A stretch of 57,609 bases of DNA from an uncultured Faecalicatena sp. (GTDB lineage: Bacteria; Bacillota; Clostridia; Lachnospirales; Lachnospiraceae), in assembly GCA_902489075.1 (NCBI GenBank), contig CABTYO010000015.1, forward strand, positions 1 to 57,609, given 5' to 3'. Below are positions 1-9,200 of this stretch, piece by piece. A program made the position numbers and the translations under genes. Position 1 is the stretch's first letter; every line of letters begins with the position of its first letter. The notes under the pieces are model-generated. The model worked only from the letters and a program-made list of their open reading frames with translations. It did not search any database and was not told where the DNA came from.

Positions 1-1
1 T

Positions 2-289
2 AATATGTTCCCGGATTCCATCGTGTCGGTAAGCCCGACTGTAAAGGAGATGCTCAAGATTCCGGAATATTACGGAAGAGATTACTATATGTGCTGTCAG
101 CTGGCGGCGCAGGGCAAGATCCGTAAGGAGGATGCCAAAAAGCTGAATCGTCTGGAATGCCGTCTGTTTCTGGGCTATTTTAAGGAAGTTCAGGAGCTGG
201 GCATTGATCCGGCGGATGTTTCCGCCAAAGTGGAAGAGTTTATCGATGAGATTAAGGAGATAGCCGGACTTTTTTCGATCGAGCATTAG
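2..289 (+). CDS. 3' end of an unrecognised protein (open at the window edge)
   Basis: The reading frame is open from the first complete codon of the window to a TAG at 287-289, so this is probably the C-terminal part of a longer protein. An ATG at 5 exists, but nothing upstream is visible to judge a ribosome binding site. The visible 95 residues are helical and charged, with a Tyr/Cys-rich stretch (EYYGRDYYMCCQLAAQGK) and an acidic amphipathic C-terminus. I do not recognise the family. It is separated from the grd genes by a 250-bp regulatory region and need not be functionally linked to them. Confidence 0.55.
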   Translation, partial: NMFPDSIVSVSPTVKEMLKIPEYYGRDYYMCCQLAAQGKIRKEDAKKLNRLECRLFLGYFKEVQELGIDPADVSAKVEEFIDEIKEIAGLFSIEH

Positions 290-302
290 AAATATAGTAA
301 TA

Positions 303-459
303 TTGTACAAAATGAACGTCTAAAAAATAACAAAGTGACGAAATCTATTAATTCCGTCTATAATAACGTCAGATTTATTGATAATCGCGATAACATGTGT
401 TATATTATGAACATAAGTTATCGCGATTACTATTTTAAAGGTATTAATTTTGTACAAAA
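303..459. promoter_or_regulatory. Pair of TTGTACAAAA palindromic sites flanking the grd upstream region
   Basis: TTGTACAAAA occurs at 303-312 and again at 450-459. At the second site it is part of the perfect 12-bp palindrome TTTTGTACAAAA (448-459). The copies bracket the inverted repeat at 383-428. The arrangement suggests binding sites for a dimeric regulator. The protein is unknown. Confidence 0.35.
383..428. promoter_or_regulatory. 12-bp inverted repeat with two ATCGCGAT palindromes upstream of grdE
   Basis: AATCGCGATAAC at 383-394 is repeated as its exact reverse complement, GTTATCGCGATT, at 417-428. Each arm holds the 8-bp palindrome ATCGCGAT (384-391 and 420-427), 36 bp apart centre to centre. 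No T-run follows, so it is not an intrinsic terminator. It may be a double operator or a leader hairpin for the grd operon. Confidence 0.5.
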
Positions 460-541
460 CCGTGACGCAGAAAGGAGTCGTGCCTGCCGAACGGGAATTA
501 AGAACGGCTGCAAATATTTATAATAAAGGAGGTATTTCATT

Positions 542-1828
542 ATGAAGTTAGAATTGGGGAAAATCTTTATCAAAGATATCCGATTCGATGACAAGACCCA
601 TGTGGAAGACGGCGTACTTTATGTCAACAAGGATGAGGTGGAAAAGCTGGTTCTGGAAGATGACAAACTGACCGGCTGTAAGGTTGACATTGCGAAGCCG
701 GGTGAGTCAGTAAGAATCACTCCTGTCAAGGACGTGATCGAGCCGAGAGTAAAGGTGAGCGGCGGAGAGATGTTCCCGGGTGTGATCGGAAAAGTCAGTC
801 CACAGGTTGGATCAGGAAGGACACATGCTCTGGAAGGCTGCTGTGTTGTAACAGCAGGTAAGATCGTGGGATTCCAGGAGGGTGTGATTGATATGAGCGG
901 CCCGGCTGCAGATTACTGCCCATTCTCCAAGACATACAATCTGTGTGTTGTTGTAGAACCGGTAGACGGCCTGGAGACTCATGTTTATGAGAAGGCAGCA
1001 CGTATGGCAGGACTTAAGGTAGCTGCTTATATCGGTGAAGCCGGAAGAGACGTAGAGCCGGATGAGATCGTTACATATGAGACAAAGCCGATCTTCGAGC
1101 AGGCTGCGATGTATCCGGATCTTCCGAAGGTTGGTTATATCCACATGCTGCAGTCACAGGGACTTCTGCATGATACCTATTATTACGGCGTAGATGCCAA
1201 GCAGTTCATCCCGACCTACATGTATCCTACAGAGATCATGGATGGGGCTATCGTTTCCGGTAACTGCGTTGCTCCTTGCGATAAAGTAACGACTTATCAC
1301 CATCTGCACAACCCTGTTATTGAGGACTGCTTCAAGCGTCATGGAAAAGAGATCAACTTTATGGGCGTGATCCTGACGAATGAGAATGTATTCCTTGCAG
1401 ATAAAGAACGTCATTCTGATATGGTTGCCAAACTGTGTAACTGGATGGGCCTTGACGGTGTCCTGATTACAGAAGAAGGCTACGGCAACCCGGATACAGA
1501 CCTTATGATGAACTGCCGCAAGGTAGAGAGAGCAGGCACAAAGGTTGTTCTGATTACAGATGAGTTCCCGGGTAAAGACGGAAAGTCACAGTCTCTCGCA
1601 GACGTATGTGAAGAGGCAGATGCACTTTCATCCTGTGGACAGGGAAATGCTACCTTACAGTTCCCTGCAATGGATAAAGTAATCGGAACCCAGGATTTTA
1701 TCGAAATGCAGATCGGTGGCTGGGACGGCTGTAAGAATCCTGACGGCAGCTTTGAGGCAGAGCTTCAGATCATCATTGCTTCTACAATTGCCAATGGATA
1801 CAACAAGCTGGCAGCAAGAGGTTATTAA
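542..1828 (+). CDS. grdE: Glycine/sarcosine/betaine reductase component B, proprotein subunit (GrdE/GrdG/GrdI family)
   Basis: This is the substrate-binding proprotein of component B of the Stickland-type reductases, which activate glycine, sarcosine or betaine for reductive cleavage to acetyl phosphate. It has 428 residues, the usual family length. Known members are cut between Asn and Cys, and the new Cys becomes a pyruvoyl group. Here SGNCVAPCDK places Asn241-Cys242 at the position I recall for the characterised proprotein. The family-typical stretches PVKDVIEPRVKV and FQEGVIDMSGP are present. An AAAGGAGG lies just upstream of the ATG. The gene is followed after 21 bp by the selenoprotein subunit, and the two act as one component. 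Substrate (glycine, sarcosine, betaine or another N-compound) cannot be fixed from sequence alone; the symbol is used at family level. Component A (grdA) and component C (grdC/D) are not in the window. Confidence 0.9.
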   Translation: MKLELGKIFIKDIRFDDKTHVEDGVLYVNKDEVEKLVLEDDKLTGCKVDIAKPGESVRITPVKDVIEPRVKVSGGEMFPGVIGKVSPQVGSGRTHALEGCCVVTAGKIVGFQEGVIDMSGPAADYCPFSKTYNLCVVVEPVDGLETHVYEKAARMAGLKVAAYIGEAGRDVEPDEIVTYETKPIFEQAAMYPDLPKVGYIHMLQSQGLLHDTYYYGVDAKQFIPTYMYPTEIMDGAIVSGNCVAPCDKVTTYHHLHNPVIEDCFKRHGKEINFMGVILTNENVFLADKERHSDMVAKLCNWMGLDGVLITEEGYGNPDTDLMMNCRKVERAGTKVVLITDEFPGKDGKSQSLADVCEEADALSSCGQGNATLQFPAMDKVIGTQDFIEMQIGGWDGCKNPDGSFEAELQIIIASTIANGYNKLAARGY

Positions 1829-1849
1829 TCGAAAAAAGGAGAGGGAAAG

Positions 1850-3160
1850 ATGGCTAAATATAAAATAGTACATTATATTAATCAGTTCTTTGCCGGTATC
1901 GGAGGAGAAGAGAAGGCCGACTATATGCCAGAAGTCCGCGAAGAAGTATTAGGACCTGGAACCGGATTACAGACCGCACTCGGAGATGACTTTGAGATCG
2001 TGGCAACCGTAATCTGCGGTGACAACTATTTCGGAGAGAACCTGGATACAGCGACAGACACAATCGTTGAGATGGTGAAGAAATATGAACCAGACGTATT
2101 CGTAGCAGGACCGGCATTCAATGCAGGACGTTACGGCGTAGCATGTGGTACGATCTGTAAAGCAGTAGAGGAGCGCCTCGGTGTTCCGGTTATCACAGGA
2201 ATGTATGCAGAGAACCCTGGAGTAGATATGTTCCGCAAGGACCTTATCATTGTAGAGACTCCGAACTCAGCAGCAGGAATGCGTAAAGTACTTCCGGCAA
2301 TGTCCGCATTGATTAAGAAGCTGGCAGCTGGCGAAGAAGTATTAGGACCAAAAGAAGAAGGATATCTGGAGCGTGGAATCCGTGTGAACTACTTCGCAGA
2401 GAAGCGTGGATCTGACAGAGCACTGGATATGCTGATTAAGAAGTTAAAAGGCGAGCCTTTCGAGACAGACCTTCCGATGCCTAAGTTTGACAGAGTCAGC
2501 CCGGCTGAGCCGATCAAAGATATTAAGAGCGCAAAGATCGCCGTTGTTACATCCGGCGGTATCGTTCCGACAGGCAACCCGGATCATATCGAGTCTTCCA
2601 ATGCTACGAAGTGGGGCAAGTATGACATCACTGGCATGGAGAGACTTTCCGCAGATGAATTCACAACCATCCATGGTGGATATGACCGTCAGTTCGCAAT
2701 GGCGAATCCGAACGTAGTCGTACCTCTGGATGCACTGCGTGAACTGGAAAAAGCCGGAGAATTCGGTGAACTTGTGAATTACTTCTGTGCAACAACTGGA
2801 ACCGGAACCGCAACAGCTTCTGCTGCTAAATTCGGTACCGAGATCGGACAGATGTTCGTTGATGAACATGTTGACGGCGTGATCCTCGTCTCCACGTGAG
2901 GCACCTGTACTCGTTGCGGTGCAACGATGGTAAAAGGGATCGAAAAATATGGTATCCCGGTAGTACATATGGCTACAGTAGTTCCGATTTCCCTGACAAT
3001 AGGCGCGAACCGTATCATTCCTGGCGTAGGAATTCCGTATCCACTCGGAGATCCGCCGCAGGGTGAGAAGGACAGCTACAAGCTTCGTCTGAGCATGGTA
3101 AGAAGAGCATTAAAAGCTCTCCAGACACCTGTAGACGGTCAGACTGTATTTGAAAAATAA
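1850..3160 (+). CDS. grdB: Glycine/sarcosine/betaine reductase component B, selenoprotein subunit (UGA = Sec350)
   Basis: This is the selenocysteine-containing subunit of component B (GRDB family). Translation runs 349 codons to an in-frame TGA at 2897-2899, then continues for 86 codons in the same frame to TAA, giving 436 residues, the normal family length. The TGA sits in Sec-Gly-Thr-Cys-Thr-Arg-Cys, the UxxCxxC motif of GrdB/F/H proteins, so it is read as selenocysteine and is not a nonsense mutation. A hairpin resembling a bacterial SECIS follows directly. A GGAGAGG precedes the ATG. The protein forms the selenoether intermediate that hands the carboxymethyl group to selenoprotein A. Automatic gene callers will split this gene or call it a pseudogene. 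Glycine, sarcosine or betaine specificity is unresolved. Confidence 0.93.
2897..2926 (+). promoter_or_regulatory. Bacterial SECIS-like hairpin with the Sec UGA
   Basis: Directly after the UGA (2897-2899), CGTTGC at 2912-2917 pairs with GCAACG at 2921-2926 around a GGT loop (2918-2920). The GGU is at +19 to +21 after the UGA, the same spacing I recall for the SelB-binding loop of the Escherichia coli fdhF SECIS, whose stem also begins GUUGC. An alternative pairing, GCACC 2901-2905 with GGTGC 2918-2922, is mutually exclusive with it. Confidence 0.75.
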
Positions 3161-3175
3161 ATAAAATGAAGCAGC

Positions 3176-3204
3176 CTGCTGCAGTCTTTTTGGGACTGCA
3201 GCAG
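3176..3204 (+). other. Intercistronic hairpin between grdB and the transporter
   Basis: CTGCTGCAGTC (3176-3186) and GACTGCAGCAG (3194-3204) form a perfect 11-bp stem with a TTTTTGG loop. No downstream T-run exists, so it is more likely an mRNA processing or stability element, or a weak attenuator that lowers transporter expression, than a true terminator. Confidence 0.55.
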
Positions 3205-3240
3205 ATACTTAAAAAGCGAGAATCAAGACAGGAGAAGCGT

Positions 3241-4401
3241 ATGGGTAGTGAGAAGGCTGTTAATTGGAAACGAGTGCTGATATTAGCAGGAGCGATCATC
3301 GCATTTACGATCGGTTCCGGATTTGCCACAGGACAGGAGATTATCCAGTACTATACGGCATATGGGTTGAAAGGATTCCTGACGATCCTGTTGTTTGCGG
3401 TCTGCTTTGTATATTATAATTATAACTTTGCAAAAGCAGGAGCAGAAGAGCACTTCGAAAGAGGCAATGATATCTATAAGTTTTACTGCGGTAAATATAT
3501 AGGAACCTTTATGGACTATTATTCAACCGTATTCTGCTATATGTCATTTTTTGTCATGATCGGCGGGGCAGCATCTACACTGGGACAGCAGTATGGACTT
3601 CCATACTGGATCGGCGGAGTAATTCTAGCTGCACTGACAATCCTGACTGTTATCGGAGGTCTGAATTCCCTCGTGGATAAGATCGGTATCGTCGGTCCTG
3701 TGATTGTTGTGCTTTGTATCGGAATCGGTGCCGTTACACTGTTCAGAGATTCAGGCAATATCGCAGCCGGACTGGATGTTATCCGGACAGGAGCATTTGC
3801 AGAGGCAGGAAGTGAGACAATCAAGAATGCAGGAGGCAACTGGGCAATCTCTGCTCTGTCCTATGCAGGATTCGTATTGTTATGGTTTGCAAGTTTTACA
3901 ACAGCTCTCGGAGCACGTAATAAAAAGAAAGATATTGAATATGGTATCTATGGCGGAACTATTGCAGTATGTGTCGCAATCGGACTGATCATGCTTGCAC
4001 AGATCGCCAATATCAATACAGGCGGAGCAGGAAATGCAGGAATCTTTGTATGGAATGCAGATATTCCGAACCTGATCCTGGCAGAACGAATCTGGAAACC
4101 ATTTGCGGCAATTTTCGCAATTGTGGTATTTGCCGGTATTTATACAACAGCGGTGCCGCTTCTGTATAATCCATGTGCCAGATTCGCAAAAGAAGGAACA
4201 AAGCAGTTTAAGCTTTTGACTGTTGTACTTGGACTGGTTGGACTTTTTGTCGGACTTTTCCTTCCATTCAGAGTTCTTGTAAACATTATTTACGTACTGA
4301 ATGGTTATGTAGGAGCTGTACTGATACTTTTTATGATCTGGAAGAATATCAAGGATGTTTTTCTGAATAAGAATAAGAAAGATAAGATCGAAGCCAAGTA
4401 A
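3241..4401 (+). CDS. YkvI-family membrane transporter downstream of grdEB
   Basis: This is an integral membrane protein of 386 residues with about ten hydrophobic segments. Its N-terminus, WKRVLILAGAIIAFTIGSGF followed by ATGQE, is typical of the YkvI family, which has a LeuT-like (amino acid-polyamine-organocation type) fold. ATG 3241 is preferred over the in-frame ATG at 3166 because GGAG lies 6 bases upstream and because the longer form would translate the intercistronic hairpin. It lies 80 bp after grdB on the same strand, so it probably imports the reductase substrate (an amino acid or N-methylated derivative). This role is inference; substrates of YkvI proteins are not well established. 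The C-terminus ends in a Lys-rich cytoplasmic tail. Confidence 0.75.
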   Translation: MGSEKAVNWKRVLILAGAIIAFTIGSGFATGQEIIQYYTAYGLKGFLTILLFAVCFVYYNYNFAKAGAEEHFERGNDIYKFYCGKYIGTFMDYYSTVFCYMSFFVMIGGAASTLGQQYGLPYWIGGVILAALTILTVIGGLNSLVDKIGIVGPVIVVLCIGIGAVTLFRDSGNIAAGLDVIRTGAFAEAGSETIKNAGGNWAISALSYAGFVLLWFASFTTALGARNKKKDIEYGIYGGTIAVCVAIGLIMLAQIANINTGGAGNAGIFVWNADIPNLILAERIWKPFAAIFAIVVFAGIYTTAVPLLYNPCARFAKEGTKQFKLLTVVLGLVGLFVGLFLPFRVLVNIIYVLNGYVGAVLILFMIWKNIKDVFLNKNKKDKIEAK

Positions 4402-4435
4402 GAGTAAAGAAAAATCGAAAAGAAAAATCAAAAGG

Positions 4436-4482
4436 GCGCCGCCTGGGAAGACATATTCTCCTTCCAGGCGGCGCTTAATTTT
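4436..4482 (+). terminator. Terminator of the grd operon
   Basis: GCGCCGCCTGG (4436-4446) pairs with CCAGGCGGCGC (4464-4474), with further pairing toward the loop. TTAATTTT follows on the plus strand. Confidence 0.8.
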
Positions 4483-4490
4483 ATACAAAT

Positions 4491-4530
4491 GAAAGGGCAG
4501 TCCTGAGATACGCATCGGGACTGCCCTTTC
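4491..4530 (-). terminator. Terminator of glnA
   Basis: GAAAGGGCAGTCC (4491-4503) and GGACTGCCCTTTC (4518-4530) form a perfect 13-bp stem just past the glnA stop codon. The minus-strand exit is ATTTGTATAAAATT, only moderately U-rich. It sits between convergent transcription units and may act both ways. Confidence 0.7.
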
Positions 4531-4541
4531 AGATCGTGGGT

Positions 4542-5969
4542 TTACAGATCGTAATATTTCTCGAATTCGGCCGGGTGAGGTATCTGTGAGATCTCCAGAC
4601 TCTCTTTCCGTTTGCGTTCCAGCCAGATCTCAATCAGCCTCTCCGGGAAGACCCCTCCGGCTGTCAGATAATCGTGGTCTGCTTCCAGCGCATCCAGTGC
4701 CTCATCCAGAGTCTTTGGAAGAGACTGGATCCTGGCTTTCTCTTCTTCCGGCAGGTCGAACAGGTTGCAGTCGTAAGGTCCCCATCCATGTTCGGAAGGG
4801 TCGATCTGATTCTTGATCCCGTCCAGCCCGGCCATCAGGATGGCGGCGTAGGCATAGTATGGGTTGGCTGTCGCATCCGGATTCCTCAGCTCGAAACGCT
4901 TTGCGGCCGGTGATTTGGCATAGGCCGGAATGCGGATGACTGCACTGCGGTTGGAGGTTGCATATCCGATCGTAACAGGCGCCTCATAGCCGGGCACAAG
5001 CCGTTTGAAGGAGTTCGTGGAAGGATTCGTGAATGCACACAGGGAAGGAACATGCTTTAACAGTCCTCCGATAAAGTAATGTGCAGTTTTACTCAATCCG
5101 GAATATCCGTTCTCATCATAGAAGATCGGCTCACCGCCTTTCATCAGGAGCATATGTACATGCATTCCGTTGCCGGCTTCTTTATAGATTGGCTTCGGCA
5201 TAAAGGTCGCGGTCTTACCCTCCTGTACGGCAGCATTCTTAATGATGTATTTAATGATCATCGTCTTGTCGGCCATATCCACCATATCACCCAGCTCAAC
5301 CTCAATCTCCATCTGTCCGGAGCCGCCTACTTCGTGATGATGGTACTTCACGTCAATGCCCCAGTCTTCCATATACATGCACATCTTACTTCTTAAGGTG
5401 TAATTAATATCGTGTGGGGCCGCAATGTGGTATCCGCCGCCTTTGGGCACCTGATAGCCAGTATTCTCCGGTCCCTCTTTGCCGCTGTTCCATGCCGCCT
5501 GCCTGGTGTCCACAGTAAACGCAGTCTTCTGGGGCTCTGCCATGAAGCTGACGTTGTCAAACAAATGGAACTCAAATTCCGGTCCGATCAGCATCTCATC
5601 TGCAATGCCCTCAGACTTCATATATTCCATGGCACGCAGGCTTACGTTCCTTGGATACTGGTCAAACGGGGTGTTCTCCTTTCCAATCACGCATACATTG
5701 CCGCACATGGTAAGTGTGGGAATCTCTGTAAATGGATCGATGACAGCGGTGTCAGGATCAGGAATGAACACCATATCACTGTTCTCGACGGGGGCGTATC
5801 CGTAATTCGAACCATCGAATCCGATTCCGTATACAAAAATGTCGTCGTTGAACCTCTCTACCGGGATCGTAATGTGACGCCATCTGCCGTCCAGATCCGT
5901 CATCTTGAAGTCAATCATCCTGATTCCTTCTTCTTCACATAATTTTCTGATATCCGTACTGTTATACAT
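4542..5969 (-). CDS. glnA: Glutamine synthetase, type I
   Basis: It catalyses ATP-dependent ligation of ammonia to glutamate to make glutamine, in the cytoplasm as a dodecamer. It has 475 residues from ATG at 5967-5969, which has GGAGG 6 bases upstream on the minus strand; an in-frame ATG 18 bases earlier lacks such a site. Typical type I signatures are visible: FDGSNYGYAP near residue 50, GPEFEFHLF, GNGMHVHM and NRSAVIRIP. The adenylylation-loop region reads KPIYKEAGNGMH and lacks the usual adenylylated Tyr context of enteric GS, in line with the alpha type of Firmicutes. It is convergent with the grd operon and appears monocistronic. Ammonia released by Stickland reductases could be its substrate, but that link is inference. 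Confidence 0.95.
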   Translation of the reverse strand: MYNSTDIRKLCEEEGIRMIDFKMTDLDGRWRHITIPVERFNDDIFVYGIGFDGSNYGYAPVENSDMVFIPDPDTAVIDPFTEIPTLTMCGNVCVIGKENTPFDQYPRNVSLRAMEYMKSEGIADEMLIGPEFEFHLFDNVSFMAEPQKTAFTVDTRQAAWNSGKEGPENTGYQVPKGGGYHIAAPHDINYTLRSKMCMYMEDWGIDVKYHHHEVGGSGQMEIEVELGDMVDMADKTMIIKYIIKNAAVQEGKTATFMPKPIYKEAGNGMHVHMLLMKGGEPIFYDENGYSGLSKTAHYFIGGLLKHVPSLCAFTNPSTNSFKRLVPGYEAPVTIGYATSNRSAVIRIPAYAKSPAAKRFELRNPDATANPYYAYAAILMAGLDGIKNQIDPSEHGWGPYDCNLFDLPEEEKARIQSLPKTLDEALDALEADHDYLTAGGVFPERLIEIWLERKRKESLEISQIPHPAEFEKYYDL

Positions 5970-6250
5970 GCTATACCTCCAACGCATAAAATTTTAGGCG
6001 GACCGGATGGCAGCCGGGAAAATAAGGGTGCCGCCGGGCCGTGTGGTGCACTGAAATACTAGTTATATTTTAACATAGAATGGGGAAATAGAAAGGAAAA
6101 ATACGCAGGGAAGTCCAGATTTTTTATACAATCAGGGATCAGTTTTTAAATTTTATAGAAAATTTTAAAATACAGAGTTTAAAAGATTGATTTTTGCACT
6201 TTTAAAGTATACTATTAATCTATAAAAACAGTTAAAGATTGGATGAAAAT

Positions 6251-9200
6251 ATGGAGAAACGAAGGCGCATCAATAATAAAATGGGATATACTCTGGTTGA
6301 GATGATTGTTGTGTGTGTGATTCTTGTGATTCTCGCCGGTGTGGCTGTGGTGGGATTCACCGCATATCAAAGGAAAGCGATGTTTAAAAAGAATAATGAG
6401 TATGCACAGACCATCTTTATTGCAGCACAGACGGCTATGTCTCAGGCAAAAGACAGCGGACAGGCGGAAGAACTGGACGAGCTGGTAGAAAAGGAAGATG
6501 CCGGTAACGAGCTGACTTCTGCTATGGTGAAGAATGGCGCAAAGGCGGAGATCCAGAAAGCAGAGGCGCAAAAGTCACGTCTCTACTACTACATATATAG
6601 TAAAAACGATCAGAAGGAGAACTATTCCGAAGCAAAGAAGGAAGTCTATGAGCTGATCAGACCATACCTGTATGATGCAGACATCGCGGATGCTTCTTTT
6701 TGTATAGAATTTGATCCTCTGGATGGAATGGTGTATTCGGTTTTGTATAATGACAGAGCAGATACCCTTCACTATGGCGGGGGAGAATCTACGGAGAAGA
6801 ATAATGATCTTACAGACCGTTCAGAGGGAGCCAGAAAGCAGGTACTTCTTGGATACTATGGCGTGGACAATCTGTCTGACCAGATGCCCGGACCGGCAAA
6901 AAAGAATCTTTTGAGTGACGTAAGACTTGTGAATGGAGAAGAACTGGAACTTATATGGAAGGCGGGAAAGACGCCTCTGCAGTATATATATCAGATCCGT
7001 CTTTATAATGCAGATACAAAGAAGATCGCAGCATCCCTTAAGCTCAATGATGTGGATATCGCTGACAGCATGATAAAAGACAGCAAAGCCGATGATGCTT
7101 ATGTGAAATGTACCATGACCCTTTATTCTTACGATGAGAAAGGAAAGCGCACTTCTAAGAAGCTCAAAGATGTGAAGTTCCGCGCAGTGGCGGTAAAAGA
7201 GGGAGAAGAGACGACCTGCCGTCTGGTTCTGGATGCAGTGGATCTGGAGGCAGCTAAAGTATTTGGCCAGCTTTCCGGGAAAGACCAGGATGATCCGGAA
7301 AAATACATGGATACATATTCTGTCAGACGTCTGGGACTTTCAGATACCAGCCTCTATGCAAGAATGCAGGTCTGCGGGGTGAACTTAAATGGCAGGTCTG
7401 AGAATATTCTGGTCAGTACCTGGAAACAGACAAAAGCTGAGAGTACATATTTTGCTTCCGAGGAAAAGCAGATTCATAATAAGACGACATCTGTCAATTG
7501 TAAGATCGGCAATGCGCGGCATCTTTTTAATATCCGTTTTACAGAAGGGACAAAAGAACAGGAAGAGAAAACGAAGGATACAGCAGATGGAGTTAATTAC
7601 ACCTATCTGCAGACTGCAGATATTTACTGGGATCATGAGGATACTGCAAAAGAGAAGCAGGGGATTGCCCAGAAAAAGAAGATCTATGAAAAGCAGAAAG
7701 TATTATTAAAGGATTTTTATTTTCCGGGAATTGAAAAGCTTCATCTTAAGAACCAGTACAGTGCCGGAGATGATAAGACCAAAAAGAATTATTCCATTAC
7801 AGGTCTGCACTTCTATAAAGAGGGGATCGGTAAGACAGAAGAACTGCTTGGGCTTTTTGGGGAAAATGAAGGTACCGTAAAGTCACTGAATGTGAAAAAC
7901 TCTGATGCTGTCGGAAAGAATGTGGATTATGTAGGAATGATCTGCGGCCTGAATAATGGGAAACTTTCAGATATTTCTGTGGACAGAGAGTCAGAAGTAT
8001 CCGGGAAGAGCTATGTGGGCGGCATTGCAGGAAGTGATATCACAGGAAAGCAGTATGAGATCACCGGAGGAGATGGCAGGAAAAAGGCGGTACTCAAATT
8101 TGAGAACGAGAGGCAGTATGAAAGGCTGTCTAATGAAGCAGCAGTGAAGGGGGACAACTTTACAGGCGGAATAACCGGATATATTTACGGTATTCATGGA
8201 GAGTCAGAAGAGACTCTTACAGTCAAAGAGTGTACGAATACCGGACTGATTGAAAGTACAGCGGCAGAAGGAATCTGCCGGGGTGGAATTGCGGGGTACA
8301 GCCGTAAGACCAGGTTTGAAGAATGCACAAGCACGGCAGCCTTGAATGAGGAGAAAAAGAAGACTCTCCGGGAAGATGCAGCTACAGGAAAACTCAAAGG
8401 CTATTTTGCAGGCGGAATCGCGGGGTATGTAGACGGCGGAACCTTTGTCCACTGTATCAGCGGCGCTTCGGATAATGCTGAGGATTATATATCAGGAAAA
8501 GCTTTTGTAGGCGGTTTTGTGGGATTCTATACGGATTCAGAAGATGCAGAGGTGAAAGCAGCCAGCGGAAGGGGGATTACGGCTTCGGCGGTTCTTGATA
8601 ACACAAAGGGAACAGATCAGAACAGCCGGTCAGAAAGCAATACGAATGTAATCGGAGAGAAATATGCAGGTGGCGTAACTTCTATTGCAGGAGGTGTGGA
8701 AGGCGATATAGCCGGACTGCTCAAACTGGAGGGAACACAAAAGGCCGGGGATGTGAAGGTATCAAAAGACTATAAAGGCGGCGGTGTGAAGCAGTATACA
8801 TATCGGGGCATGACTGTGGCAGGAGACTGTTACGCCGGAGGAATCACCGGATACAATACAGGGATACTGGAAGACTGCATAACAGATATGTCTTATTTCA
8901 AAGAGGATTATGAAGCACTTCTGGAGTTCGCAAAGTCATGTATCGAGAGTGAAGATGATGAAAGAGGACATGGAGATTATACAGGAGGGATTGCAGGCTT
9001 TAACAGCGGTACAATCAGCAAAGAGGGCGAAACCGGATACATCAGCGGTATTGCTGCCGGACATAATTACACGGGCGGTATCGTGGGATGGAATGACCAG
9101 AAGGGTAAGATTACAAATTATATTGTAGACGACAGTTATATATCCGGCGGCAACTTTACCGGGGGATATGCAGGGCTTAACAGAAACAGAGAACTGATAC

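Noticed and set aside
335..523. 62-codon plus-strand ORF before grdE
   Set aside because: It spans the palindromic regulatory region, has no ribosome binding site and no recognisable composition.
2897..2899. In-frame stop splitting the component B selenoprotein gene
   Set aside because: The frame continues through a family-specific UxxCxxC motif with a SECIS-like hairpin, so it is selenocysteine and not a pseudogene.
3166..3240. N-terminal extension of the YkvI-type transporter
   Set aside because: It would translate the intercistronic hairpin, and the ribosome binding site supports the start at 3241.
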